From M3007 sp964646615 (GTDB lineage: Bacteria > Bacteroidota > Bacteroidia > Chitinophagales > Saprospiraceae), in NCBI GenBank assembly GCA_964646615.1, contig CAZYEV010000088.1, positions 124,001 to 188,000 of the forward strand: a DNA stretch of 64,000 nt, given 5' to 3'. Position 1 is the first letter of the stretch, and every line of letters starts with the position of its first letter. The position numbers were made by a program, and so were the translations under genes. The notes beneath the pieces were generated by a model that saw only the letters and a list, made by a program, of their open reading frames with translations, was not told the origin of the DNA and ran no database searches. Of the stretch, positions 8,463 to 16,910 are shown one piece after another.

Positions 8463-10331
8463 ATGGCTGAAATGACCAAAGTCGCTGTTGACTCCTTAGA
8501 CACGCTGGAGGAGAAACTGACCCGGGAGATGGGTTATGACGACCACTTCCATGAGCACCATCACGGCGACAAGTATCAGTCCAACTTCCTGACGACGTAC
8601 ATCTTCAGTACGGACCACAAAATGATCGGGCGTCAGTTCCTGATCACCGGTATCTTTTGGGCCCTGATGGGCGCAATGATGTCGCTGGTTTTCCGCCTGC
8701 AACTGGGCTTCCCTGAGGCTGACCTGGCCTGGCTCAAGCCTGTGCTGGGTAAGTGGATTCAGGTGAATGATGCCGGTATTGGGAAATTAGACCCGGAGTT
8801 CTACTATGCTTTAGTAACCATTCACGGCACGGTGCTGGTCTTCTTTGTGCTGACGGCCGGTCTGAGCGGTACATTCTCGAACCTGCTCATTCCGCTTCAG
8901 ATAGGCGCTCGAGACATGGCTTCACCACTGCTTAATGCCTTTTCGTATTGGTTCTTCTTTCTGGCCAGTGTGGTGATGTTCCTGTCGCTCTTCTTGAGCA
9001 CTGGACCATTTTCGGGCGGTTGGACGGCCTATCCACCGTTAAGTGCTTTGCCACAGGCATCGGAAGGATCAGGCGCAGGTATGACGATGTGGATCGTCGC
9101 GATGGCCTTCTTTATTGTGTCAGCGCTGCTGGGCGGTATCAACTACGTAACGACGGTGCTGAACCTGCGCACGAAAGGGATGAACCTGTGGCGCATGCCG
9201 CTGACCATCTGGGCCTTCTTCATCACGGCTATTATCGGCGTGTTGTCGTTCCCGGTATTGCTGTCGGGCGTGCTGTTGCTGATGTTCGACCGCAGCATGG
9301 GTACGTCGTTCTACCTGAGCGAGATTGTCGTGGGCGGTCAAATTCTCGACCGTATTGGTGGTAGTCCGATTCTGTATCAGCACCTGTTCTGGTTCTTGGG
9401 ACACCCGGAGGTGTACATCATCATCCTGCCGGCGATGGGCATCGTTTCGGAAGTGCTCTCCGTACATGCGCGCAAGCCGATTTTCGGCTATCGCGCCATG
9501 GTGCTCTCGATTCTGGCCATTGCTTTCCTGTCGTTCATCGTGTGGGCGCACCACATGTTTATGGCAGGTGTGAACCCGTTCATAAGTAACTTCTTCGTGG
9601 TGTTCACCCTCATCATTGCGGTGCCCTCTGCAGTGAAGGTGTTCAACTGGATTTCCACGGTGTATGGCTCGAACTTCCGCTTTAATTCGGCCAGCCTGTT
9701 TGCGCTTGGCTTTGTGTCGCTGTTCATCTCGGGTGGTCTGACGGGTATCTTCCTGGGCAACTCGGCCATTGACGTGCAACTGCACGATACCTATTTCGTA
9801 GTGGCACACTTTCACATCGTGATGGGCGTAGCGGCCTTCTTTGGGATGTTCGCCGGTATCTATCACTGGTTCCCCAAGATGTTTGGCCGTTTCATGAATG
9901 AGACGCTGGGTAAGATTCACTTCTGGGGTACGATGATTGGCGCCTACGCCGTGTTCTGGCCGATGCACTACACGGGTATGGCAGGTGTTCCGCGTCGTTA
10001 TTATGACGGTGGTGCCTCGTTTGACTCGTTCCGCCATTTCACGGAGTTGAACCAGTTCATTACGGTTGCCGCCATCATCGTTTTCTTCCTGCAGGTGGTC
10101 TTTGTGGTCAACTTCTTCTACTCCATCTTCAACGGTCGTAAAATGACGACGAAGAACCCATGGGGTGCCAACACGTTGGAGTGGACGACGCCAATCAATC
10201 CGGGGCACGGTAACTGGCCGGGTAATATTCCCGCGGTTCAGCGCTGGGCGTATGACTACGGTAAAGGCGGCCAGGAGTATGTACCGCAATACGTGCCGTT
10301 GCGCGAAGGCGAGCATGATCACGGCCATTAA
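8463..10331 (+). CDS. coxA: Cytochrome c oxidase subunit I
   Basis: The catalytic heme-copper oxidase subunit (622 residues, about twelve helices) that reduces oxygen to water and pumps protons. It carries the CuB His with the cross-linked Tyr (GHPEVYI, near residue 314), the paired CuB histidines (WAHHMF, near 360) and the heme a3/heme a histidines (HDTYFVVAHFHIVMG, near 440). The N-terminus has a His-rich cytoplasmic extension (HFHEHHHGD) before the first helix. The gene lies 72 bp after coxB and 25 bp before ctaB, an operon arrangement that couples the oxidase with heme O/A synthesis. Confidence 0.96.
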   Translation: MAEMTKVAVDSLDTLEEKLTREMGYDDHFHEHHHGDKYQSNFLTTYIFSTDHKMIGRQFLITGIFWALMGAMMSLVFRLQLGFPEADLAWLKPVLGKWIQVNDAGIGKLDPEFYYALVTIHGTVLVFFVLTAGLSGTFSNLLIPLQIGARDMASPLLNAFSYWFFFLASVVMFLSLFLSTGPFSGGWTAYPPLSALPQASEGSGAGMTMWIVAMAFFIVSALLGGINYVTTVLNLRTKGMNLWRMPLTIWAFFITAIIGVLSFPVLLSGVLLLMFDRSMGTSFYLSEIVVGGQILDRIGGSPILYQHLFWFLGHPEVYIIILPAMGIVSEVLSVHARKPIFGYRAMVLSILAIAFLSFIVWAHHMFMAGVNPFISNFFVVFTLIIAVPSAVKVFNWISTVYGSNFRFNSASLFALGFVSLFISGGLTGIFLGNSAIDVQLHDTYFVVAHFHIVMGVAAFFGMFAGIYHWFPKMFGRFMNETLGKIHFWGTMIGAYAVFWPMHYTGMAGVPRRYYDGGASFDSFRHFTELNQFITVAAIIVFFLQVVFVVNFFYSIFNGRKMTTKNPWGANTLEWTTPINPGHGNWPGNIPAVQRWAYDYGKGGQEYVPQYVPLREGEHDHGH

Positions 10332-10356
10332 TTGAGAAAGAGCGAGAAGAAAGCAC

Positions 10357-11301
10357 ATGCGTTCGACGGTTCATCCTCGCAAGTCCTCGGCCAGCGCTGA
10401 GGTGGTAGCAGTCCCTCGCTGGCGGCAGTGGGTGCGCGATTGGGCTTTGTTGGTGAAGTTTCGGCTGTCGCTGATGGTGCTTTTTTCGGCGCTGATATCC
10501 TTCGGCATCGTAGGAGGGAGCCAGGCTGCGTGGAGCAGCTGGCTCCTTCTTGCCCTGGGTGGTTTTTTGGTTACAGGTGCTGCCAATGCACTCAACCAGG
10601 TGCTGGAACGTGAATACGACATTTTGATGAAGCGCACGGCGAACCGTCCCGTGGCCGCTGGACGTATGAGCGTATCAAACGCGGTACTTTCAGCCGGCCT
10701 AATGGCTGTGATTGGGCTTAGTGCCTTAGCCTTTTTCAATCCGTTGACGGGCTTCTTGGGTACGCTTTCTTTGGTTACGTATGCTTTTCTGTACACGCCG
10801 CTGAAGCGTTATTCCCCTTTAGCGGTGTTGGTAGGTGCCATTCCAGGTGCCTTGCCTGTGGTCATTGGAGCGGTGGCCTGGGAGGGGCACTGGAGCTCGA
10901 TGGCTTCCATGCTTTTTGTGTTGCAGTTCCTGTGGCAGTTTCCGCACTTCTGGGCAGTCGCCTGGGTAGCAGACGAAGACTACAAGCGGGCGGGCTTTTA
11001 CTTGCTTCCTACGCGAGCCGGGCTGAAAACGCCGAATGTGGGAATGCTCTCGTTCGGTTTTTGCCTTTTATTGCTTCTGAATGCCGTTTTAGGGTATGCA
11101 GCCGGGTTGATTAGCCTTTGGGCAATGTTGGCCCTTTGCCTCATAAACCTCTATTTTGCCCGTAAATGCTGGGCATTGTATCGCACAGGCACGGATCAGG
11201 CTGCCCGGCGGCAAATGTTTGCCTCCTTTTTACATCTGCCCTTATCTCTGCTGATTGTTCTGATAGATGTAGCTGCAGCAGGAAGCAGTAGCCCGCTTTG
11301 A
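10357..11301 (+). CDS. ctaB: Protoheme IX farnesyltransferase (heme O synthase)
   Basis: A 314-residue UbiA-type prenyltransferase that converts heme b to heme O, the precursor of the heme A needed by CoxA. The signature NALNQVLEREYDILMKRT followed by ANRP lies near residues 75-98, giving the Asp-rich prenyl-diphosphate site, and a second region is DEDYKRAGFYLLP near residue 207. About nine hydrophobic helices are visible. The N-terminal ~25 residues are basic and precede the first helix. The heme A synthase gene ctaA, expected as the partner, is not in this window. Confidence 0.93.
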   Translation: MRSTVHPRKSSASAEVVAVPRWRQWVRDWALLVKFRLSLMVLFSALISFGIVGGSQAAWSSWLLLALGGFLVTGAANALNQVLEREYDILMKRTANRPVAAGRMSVSNAVLSAGLMAVIGLSALAFFNPLTGFLGTLSLVTYAFLYTPLKRYSPLAVLVGAIPGALPVVIGAVAWEGHWSSMASMLFVLQFLWQFPHFWAVAWVADEDYKRAGFYLLPTRAGLKTPNVGMLSFGFCLLLLLNAVLGYAAGLISLWAMLALCLINLYFARKCWALYRTGTDQAARRQMFASFLHLPLSLLIVLIDVAAAGSSSPL

Positions 11302-11417
11302 AGAAGCGAGTTTCTTGAATAATGCGGTAAAACATTGGTTTTAATTAGCCCAAAAAAGTTCTTTCAGCGCGAAGGTGTGAAAAACAAATCCGCGCTCTTA
11401 CTCATAACAAGAAAACT

Positions 11418-11999
11418 ATGTCGCAAATAGTGCAGAGAGAATATCGCAGTAACAATATCCATCCGCTCAAGTTTGCCCTGTGGGTGGGCATTGCTACTAT
11501 TATTATGATGTTTGGCGCCTTTACAAGCGCTTACCTGGTGCGGCGAGCGGCAGGTAACTGGTATGAGTTCAGGTTGCCGGATATTTTCTGGCTGAGCACG
11601 GTGGTTATTGTACTCAGCAGTCTGACGCTGCATGCTTCATATCGGGCATTTACACGCGGAGTGGAGCGCCTTTACAAAGGTTTGCTGGTAACCACTTTGG
11701 TGCTGGGGCTTCTCTTCGTCGTGTTGCAGTATGCAGGCTGGCAGGCGATGACGGCGATGGGAGCTACTTTTACGGTAAACCCTTCGAGTTCTTTCATTTA
11801 TGTCATCTCCGGCGTGCATGCTATGCACGTGCTGGGCGGTGTTACGGCGCTCGTCGTTGCACTGATACACGCCTATGCATTACCCTTCAAGCCGACTCCT
11901 CGCCGACGCCTACGCTTTGAGCTGGTGGTGCACTACTGGCATTTTGTGGATGTCCTCTGGGTTTATTTGTTCGTCTTCTTCTTGGTTCAATCGCCCTGA
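11418..11999 (+). CDS. Cytochrome c oxidase subunit III-like protein (short form)
   Basis: A 193-residue five-helix membrane protein of the cytochrome c oxidase subunit III family. Helices lie roughly at residues 15-35, 55-73, 85-103, 128-148 and 168-190. The family motif HYWHFVDVLWVYLFVFF ends the protein. Bacteroidota oxidase operons often carry two subunit III-type genes in tandem, a short one followed by a longer one, which is what is seen here with the next gene. The ATG at 11418 follows a 116-bp leader after ctaB with no terminator. Confidence 0.88.
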   Translation: MSQIVQREYRSNNIHPLKFALWVGIATIIMMFGAFTSAYLVRRAAGNWYEFRLPDIFWLSTVVIVLSSLTLHASYRAFTRGVERLYKGLLVTTLVLGLLFVVLQYAGWQAMTAMGATFTVNPSSSFIYVISGVHAMHVLGGVTALVVALIHAYALPFKPTPRRRLRFELVVHYWHFVDVLWVYLFVFFLVQSP

Positions 12000-12048
12000 T
12001 GTACCGAACTTTGGCCGCGAATTTTCAACTTGACTCACCTATACGCAA

Positions 12049-12933
12049 TTGAACATGGCAGATACTTCTGTAGCACACGCACACGAGACCGACGCCGTTC
12101 ATCAGGAGAACGGAAGTGCATGGGATGGCGCAAAGGAGCCGTTCAAAGCCAGCTACGGCAAGCTGATGATGTGGTATTTCCTGCTGTCGGATGCTTTTAC
12201 GTTTGCTGGCTTCCTCATTGCCTATGGCGCACTGCGCTTTAGCACGCCGACCTGGCCAGAGGCCGATTTTGTTTTTTCCTCATTTCCGTTTGTTGAAGGC
12301 CATCTGCCGCTGATCTTCGTAACGCTCATGACGTTTGTCCTGATTTTCAGCTCCGTTACGATGGTGCGCGCGGTGCAGGAGGGACACAGAGAAAACAAAA
12401 ATGGCGTGGTTTTCTGGATGTTTCTAACGATTCTGGGTGGGGCAACCTTCTTGGGCTGTCAGGCTTATGAATGGACGACGCTCATTGTGAAGGAGCACAT
12501 GACGGTCTCGGAAAACCCGTTTAGCCGCCATATAGCTGATGGTGTTTACCTGAACCCGGATGGTACCGAAATGCGCAACCCGGATGGAACTCCGAAAACC
12601 TTTGCCAAAGGTGATAACTATCTGCTGCACAAGCACGACGGCAAGTTTGATATTCCCTTAGTGAAGTATACCAGCGGCGAGTATGCTGGCCAGGTGATGG
12701 AAGCCGGTTTAGGCCCGAAGGCTTTCGGCGCCTTGTTCTTCTTTATCACGGGCTTCCACGGCTTCCACGTGTTTTCGGGTGTGGTTATCCTGACAATTAT
12801 CATGATCAATGCCGCCAGCGGCCTGTATGTGGCACGCCGAAACGGCTATGAGATGGTAGAGAAGGTTGGCCTTTATTGGCACTTTGTGGACTTGGTGTGG
12901 GTCTTTGTATTCCTGGTCTTTTACCTCCTTTAA
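12049..12933 (+). CDS. coxC: Cytochrome c oxidase subunit III (long form)
   Basis: A 294-residue subunit III of the heme-copper oxidase. After a polar N-terminus (residues 1-38) hydrophobic helices begin with KLMMWYFLLSDAFTFAGFL. A loop of about 75 polar residues (~165-220) interrupts the helices, and the protein ends in the family motif GLYWHFVDLVWVFVFLVFYLL. Subunit III stabilises proton uptake by subunit I. The insertion loop contains DGTEMRNPDGTPK-like repeats and resembles that of other Bacteroidota subunits. It is the second subunit III in the operon. Confidence 0.92.
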   Translation: MNMADTSVAHAHETDAVHQENGSAWDGAKEPFKASYGKLMMWYFLLSDAFTFAGFLIAYGALRFSTPTWPEADFVFSSFPFVEGHLPLIFVTLMTFVLIFSSVTMVRAVQEGHRENKNGVVFWMFLTILGGATFLGCQAYEWTTLIVKEHMTVSENPFSRHIADGVYLNPDGTEMRNPDGTPKTFAKGDNYLLHKHDGKFDIPLVKYTSGEYAGQVMEAGLGPKAFGALFFFITGFHGFHVFSGVVILTIIMINAASGLYVARRNGYEMVEKVGLYWHFVDLVWVFVFLVFYLL

Positions 12934-13008
12934 TTTCAGGTGTACACAACCATTACTCTCCTTTTTTAAAACAGCATTTCCTTTTATCCTTTATCTGACC
13001 TGATAATT

Positions 13009-13452
13009 ATGGCTGGACATCAAACATATGAAGAGCAGAAAGCCTTAGTGTTTCGCGGGCTGATGATCCTCGGAGTGATTACGATTGTGGAAGTAGTCAT
13101 TGCCCTGCTGGCTAAAGGCCATCTCATTCCTGGCGTTAAGTTTACGGAAGGCTTCGGCCATTACATGTATATGCTCCTGATGGTGGGCTTTTCCCTGTAT
13201 AAGGCCTATTTCATTGTGTTTTATTTTATGCACATGGCCTACGAGGTGCGCGGTTTGGTGCTGAGCGTGTTGCTGCCTACGTTGCTTCTGGTCTGGGCGA
13301 TTATTGCCTTCTTCCAGGAGGGTAACTCTTGGGGTAAGCGCCGCGAGCTGATTCGCCAAAAGAATGAAGAAGTGGTTAAGCCAGCGCCCAGTAAACCACA
13401 GGGCCTCTATCGGTTGCCGGGAACTTCTTACTATTCGACGACAAAAGGCTAA
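13009..13452 (+). CDS. coxD: Cytochrome c oxidase subunit IV (caa3/COX4-prok family)
   Basis: A 147-residue protein with three membrane helices (residues ~17-38, 55-78 and 83-103) and a basic C-terminal tail. This matches the small bacterial subunit IV (COX4_pro) that follows subunit III in oxidase operons. FYFMHMAYE after the second helix is a typical family feature. It is followed within 10 bp by a strong hairpin (13462-13491), suggesting that transcription is partly terminated here and that the assembly-factor genes behind it are expressed at a lower level; that is inference from the hairpin. Confidence 0.87.
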   Translation: MAGHQTYEEQKALVFRGLMILGVITIVEVVIALLAKGHLIPGVKFTEGFGHYMYMLLMVGFSLYKAYFIVFYFMHMAYEVRGLVLSVLLPTLLLVWAIIAFFQEGNSWGKRRELIRQKNEEVVKPAPSKPQGLYRLPGTSYYSTTKG

Positions 13453-13461
13453 CGATAAAAA

Positions 13462-13491
13462 CGAAGGCGAGGCAACCAATCCTCGCCTTCG
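13462..13491 (+). terminator. Hairpin after coxD (attenuator or partial terminator)
   Basis: A perfect 11-bp inverted repeat, CGAAGGCGAGG / CCTCGCCTTCG, with an 8-nt loop lies directly after the coxD stop. Only a weak T stretch follows (ATGTTT), so it may be an mRNA-stabilising or processing hairpin rather than a full intrinsic terminator. Confidence 0.6.
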
Positions 13492-13524
13492 ATGTTTAAA
13501 GAGCGCTATTTAACAGAGGATGTT

Positions 13525-14157
13525 ATGGCAGAGAAGGTATCTATGAAGCGCAGGCTTGTAGTTTGGAGCGTACTGGCTCTCTTGCTTTTTGGCCTGCCCG
13601 CTGTGTCATGGTTGTATCTGCGCAACGGGCTGAATTGGCGAATAGAGGCACAGACAGAACTTAAGGGCGAATACGGCAAAATACAGCCGGTGAATGTGAT
13701 TTATCCCGATGGTTCCAAAGACAATCTGCTGACCCAAAAGGTCTGCGTCATTCACTATTTCGGCGCTAACCCAGACCTGACGCCAGAAAACAAATTTATT
13801 TTGGATACGGGCGAGCGTCTGTTCAAGCAATTCGGCTTCAAATCCGCAGCCATTCCAGACCACTTCCGGTTGGTGATGATCAGCCAGGACGGCACGGCGG
13901 AATTTCGCACCTATGCGCGCACACTGCCCAGCGCTGATTACGCCACGTGGGTGTGGTCGGGTGGGTTGAACTCCTGGCGCGCAACGCTGGTGAATGCTTA
14001 CACCCTTTATTGCGAACAAAATAAGGTCCAACCCGTTTCGCATTACTACGCTTTGGCCGATACGACCGGAACTATTCGGCGCTTTTACAACGCACTGGAT
14101 GAAAAGGAGGTCGGCCGAATGGTAGAACACATTGCTTTACTATTGCCTCGGGAATAA
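13525..14157 (+). CDS. SCO1/SenC-like thioredoxin-fold protein lacking the copper cysteines
   Basis: A 210-residue membrane-anchored protein (single N-terminal helix, residues ~10-30) with a SCO-like thioredoxin fold. Its position behind the oxidase genes suggests CuA-site assembly. The usual CPDICP motif of SCO is replaced by NPDLTP (in VIHYFGANPDLTPENK), so both copper/redox cysteines are absent. The conserved histidine region near the C-terminus survives (PVSHYYALADTTG). An upstream in-frame ATG at 13492 abuts the hairpin. I chose 13525 because AGAGGA precedes it at ribosome-binding distance, which is unusual in this genome. Function is inferred from position and fold resemblance and may not include copper binding. 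Confidence 0.72.
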   Translation: MAEKVSMKRRLVVWSVLALLLFGLPAVSWLYLRNGLNWRIEAQTELKGEYGKIQPVNVIYPDGSKDNLLTQKVCVIHYFGANPDLTPENKFILDTGERLFKQFGFKSAAIPDHFRLVMISQDGTAEFRTYARTLPSADYATWVWSGGLNSWRATLVNAYTLYCEQNKVQPVSHYYALADTTGTIRRFYNALDEKEVGRMVEHIALLLPRE

Positions 14158-14161
14158 CGCC

Positions 14162-14707
14162 ATGTCTAACGCAGTACTTTCAGATGCCGTTCGCCTGGAA
14201 AAGCGCCTCAACCTGCTGGCTTATGTGGTGTCGGCGGCAGTGCTTTTTCTGGTGGTGCTCATGCGGCGCGTCAAGCTGGATTTGGGCGCGGACTTCAGCT
14301 TTCTTCCGCCTTTTCACGCATCGCTAAATGCGCTCACCGCAATTATTCTGCTGATGGCTCTATGGTTCATTAAGCGCAAGAATGTGCAGGCGCACCGGCG
14401 CGCCATTTATGTGGCGATGATGACCTCGGCGCTGTTTCTGCTCTCGTACGTGCTTTATCACTTCACCACGCCGGAGACGCGCTACGGTGGGGAGGGAGTA
14501 CTCCGGTACATTTATTTTTTCCTCCTGATTACGCACGTTGTACTGGCAGCGGCAGTGTTGCCGTTTATTTTACTGACCTTCAATCGCGCTTATACGGGCC
14601 AATTTGAACGCCACAAGAAAATGGCGCGTTGGGTATTTCCACTCTGGCTTTACGTGGCCATTACCGGCCCAATTTGTTATTTGATGCTGCGACCCTACTA
14701 CGGCTGA
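14162..14707 (+). CDS. DUF420 membrane protein (CtaM/YozB-like oxidase maturation factor)
   Basis: A 181-residue membrane protein with about five helices and DUF420 features: a conserved polar pair near FLPPFHASLNALTAIILL, HRRAIYVAMMTSALFLLSYV, and HVVLAAAVLPFILLTF. DUF420 proteins such as CtaM/YozB are needed for active heme A-type oxidases in Firmicutes, and in Bacteroidota they sit at the end of oxidase operons as here. An ATG at 14132 is in frame but lies inside the preceding gene; the ATG at 14162, four bases past its stop, is preferred. Confidence 0.83.
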   Translation: MSNAVLSDAVRLEKRLNLLAYVVSAAVLFLVVLMRRVKLDLGADFSFLPPFHASLNALTAIILLMALWFIKRKNVQAHRRAIYVAMMTSALFLLSYVLYHFTTPETRYGGEGVLRYIYFFLLITHVVLAAAVLPFILLTFNRAYTGQFERHKKMARWVFPLWLYVAITGPICYLMLRPYYG

Positions 14708-14740
14708 CCTATTTTTCACGCTAAAAACATTCGCAGGACG

Positions 14741-15034
14741 ATGAAAAGCAAACGATTTTTTCAGGTTGTTGCTGTCAGCGCAGTCTTATTGCTATTATTA
14801 TTTGTAGCTGCGCCAGAGGCCTTGGGGCAGTGCCCGATGTGTCGCATGTCGGCTGAGTCGAACCTGCAAAACGGGGGTACAGCGGGCCGCGGCTTAAATA
14901 CAGGTATTCTGTACATGCTGGCCATGCCTTACCTGCTGGTGGGCGCCATTGGTTACTGGTGGTGGCGCAATCGGCGCAAATCTGCCGTAGAAGCTGATGA
15001 ACTTCTGGCGGAGCGCCCAGGGCAACATAATTGA
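14741..15034 (+). CDS. Small exported membrane protein with a CPMC motif
   Basis: A 97-residue protein with a signal peptide (residues 1-29, ending ALGQ), a CPMC motif at residues ~31-34 immediately after the predicted cleavage site, and one membrane helix (residues ~55-75) followed by a basic stop-transfer segment (WWWRNRRK). The CxxC would face the periplasm next to the membrane. It is the last gene of the respiratory operon, before a strong terminator. No biochemical function is known to me. A metal- or thiol-handling role in oxidase assembly is suggested only by the motif and its neighbours. Confidence 0.72.
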   Translation: MKSKRFFQVVAVSAVLLLLLFVAAPEALGQCPMCRMSAESNLQNGGTAGRGLNTGILYMLAMPYLLVGAIGYWWWRNRRKSAVEADELLAERPGQHN

Positions 15035-15053
15035 TGCAGATTGTTGCATGGCG

Positions 15054-15097
15054 AAGCGCCCTTTCTGAATACAACTCAGAAAGGGCGCTTGCTTTTT
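15054..15097 (+). terminator. Intrinsic terminator closing the act-cox operon
   Basis: A perfect 15-bp inverted repeat, AAGCGCCCTTTCTGA / TCAGAAAGGGCGCTT (15054-15068 and 15076-15090), with a 7-nt loop is followed by GC and then five T. It lies 20 bp after the last gene of the respiratory operon. Confidence 0.88.
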
Positions 15098-15145
15098 AAG
15101 CGCTGTTGGAAGAGAAAGCCGTGCAGATGCTCCTACATTTGTGCA

Positions 15146-16843
15146 ATGAGAATCTGGCAGACAACATTGCGTTCGACACAGTTCTGGTTAGCCCTGGCCC
15201 TAGTGGTTGTCTATATGGCGGGGTTGAGCATTGATGTCATGGAGGTAGATGCTGCTCAATACGCCTCTATTTCAATGGAGATGTTGCAGAGCGGCCACTG
15301 GTTGCAAGTGCAGCACCGAGGGGCCGATTATTTGGACAAACCTCCGCTGCTGTTCTGGCTTTCAGCCCTGTCGTTTGTGGTGTTTGGGCTGAGCAATTGG
15401 GCCTACAAGCTGCCCTCTGTATTGGCGGCGCTGCTGGGGGTGTGGAGCGTATATCGCTTTGCTCGTCTCTATTACACTGAGGATGCGGCGCGTCGGGCGG
15501 CTTTCATTCTGGCGGCTTCGCTGGGCCTGCTATTGATCAGCAACGATGTGCGCACCGATACGCTCTTGTTGGGCTTCAGCGCCTGTGCGGTATGGCAACT
15601 GGCTGAATATCTGGAGCGTGGGCACTGGTCTCATTGGCTGCTTGGCTTTGGTGCTGTTGGCCTGGCCATGCTGGCCAAAGGGCCTATTGGTCTGGTGGCG
15701 CCGGCCTTTGCCGTAGGCGGGCATTTGCTGTTGCGAGGGCAGTGGCGCCAGCTGTTGCGCTGGGAGTGGCTGGCCGGTCTTTTGGTAGTGGCTGTTGTGT
15801 TGGCCCCCATGTGTTGGGGGCTTTGGCAGCAGTTCGACCTGCATCCGGAGAAGTGGGTGAATGGCCGCCAGGGGGTGTCTGGGCTTCGCTTTTTCTTTTG
15901 GGAACAAAGTTTTGGGCGCATCACAGGCGAGAATGTCTGGAAGAACGATGCCTCTGTTTTTTTCTTCCTGCACGTCTATCTGTGGGCCTTTTTGCCCTGG
16001 AGCCTGCTGCTGCCCTGGGCGCTGGTGCGGGTGGGTAGAGCAATGTGGATGCATCGCCGCTCAGCAGAGGGAGCACCCTGGCCTGAATACTATTCGCTGG
16101 CTGGTTTTGTGCTGACGTTCATTGCATTATCGCTGTCGCGCTACAAGTTGCCGCACTACATCTTTATCACGCTGCCCTGGGCCTCTGTGCTCGTGGCTGC
16201 TGCGCTGGAGCGCGGTGTGAGCTCCTTGCCGCGCTGGTTGTTGGGCATTGGCGCCGTAGCCGGGCTTCTTTTGAGTTGGGTAATCGTGCTCTGGGTATTT
16301 CCGACGGCTTCACTGGTCGTTTGGCTTCCGTTTGGGTTAGGCACGCTGGTCTGGCTTTGGGCGTTTGGGCGTTCGGTGCGCACGATGGGTGCCGAGTCGT
16401 TGACGATGCTGGGTGTGGGGGCCGCTGTTTTATTCGGCTTTGTCCTCAACGTCCATTTTTATCCGCAGCTATTGACCCATCAGTACTCCCGTCGGGCAGT
16501 AGCAGTGGCTCGAGCGTCTGGGCTGCCTGCTGATGCACTGTACTTTTTCCGGATGAATCACCATTCGCTCGACTTTTACAACGGCTACATTTTGCCTCGG
16601 CACGACGACCCCACTGACCTGCTGGCGTTGGCGGCGAAGCGTCGAAGCCCCATAGGCATCTTTACCACACCTGATGGGAGGGCGGTGTTGGAACAGGCCG
16701 GCGCCCAAATAGCAGAAACAGTCGAGCTGAAGCATTTCCATGTTGCCATGCTTCATGCGCGTTTCCTCAATCCGGCCACGCGCCCGGAGGCGCTGCAAAC
16801 GCTTTATTTCCTAAAAATCAGCCCCCCCGATACCCGGCAGTAA
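15146..16843 (+). CDS. ArnT/PMT-like family 39/83 glycosyltransferase
   Basis: A 565-residue integral membrane glycosyltransferase of the dolichyl-phosphate-mannose mannosyltransferase/ArnT superfamily, using a lipid-linked sugar donor on the periplasmic side. The N-terminal loop has the family acidic motif (MEVDAAQYASISMEM, near residue 30) and DYLDKPPLLFWLSALS, followed by some eleven to thirteen helices and a small C-terminal soluble domain. An in-frame ATG at 15041 would run through the preceding terminator hairpin; the ATG at 15146 directly precedes the first hydrophobic helix and is preferred. The acceptor, lipid A, lipoprotein or another glycan, cannot be told from sequence. Confidence 0.85.
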   Translation: MRIWQTTLRSTQFWLALALVVVYMAGLSIDVMEVDAAQYASISMEMLQSGHWLQVQHRGADYLDKPPLLFWLSALSFVVFGLSNWAYKLPSVLAALLGVWSVYRFARLYYTEDAARRAAFILAASLGLLLISNDVRTDTLLLGFSACAVWQLAEYLERGHWSHWLLGFGAVGLAMLAKGPIGLVAPAFAVGGHLLLRGQWRQLLRWEWLAGLLVVAVVLAPMCWGLWQQFDLHPEKWVNGRQGVSGLRFFFWEQSFGRITGENVWKNDASVFFFLHVYLWAFLPWSLLLPWALVRVGRAMWMHRRSAEGAPWPEYYSLAGFVLTFIALSLSRYKLPHYIFITLPWASVLVAAALERGVSSLPRWLLGIGAVAGLLLSWVIVLWVFPTASLVVWLPFGLGTLVWLWAFGRSVRTMGAESLTMLGVGAAVLFGFVLNVHFYPQLLTHQYSRRAVAVARASGLPADALYFFRMNHHSLDFYNGYILPRHDDPTDLLALAAKRRSPIGIFTTPDGRAVLEQAGAQIAETVELKHFHVAMLHARFLNPATRPEALQTLYFLKISPPDTRQ

Positions 16844-16847
16844 AGCA

Positions 16848-16890
16848 AAACGGCTGTGGCCTTGTCTCCCAGACATGACCACAGCCGTTT
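16848..16890. terminator. Bidirectional terminator between convergent genes
   Basis: A 12-bp inverted repeat, AAACGGCTGTGG / CCACAGCCGTTT, with an inner TGTCT/AGACA pairing lies between the glycosyltransferase stop and the convergent outer-membrane protein gene. A-rich and T-rich flanks on the two sides allow it to work in either direction. Confidence 0.7.
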
Positions 16891-16910
16891 GGACACTACT
16901 TGCACCCGGC

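Noticed and set aside
9120..10358. 412-codon minus-strand frame over coxA
   Set aside because: It is antisense to an unambiguous cytochrome oxidase subunit I and shows only shadow composition.
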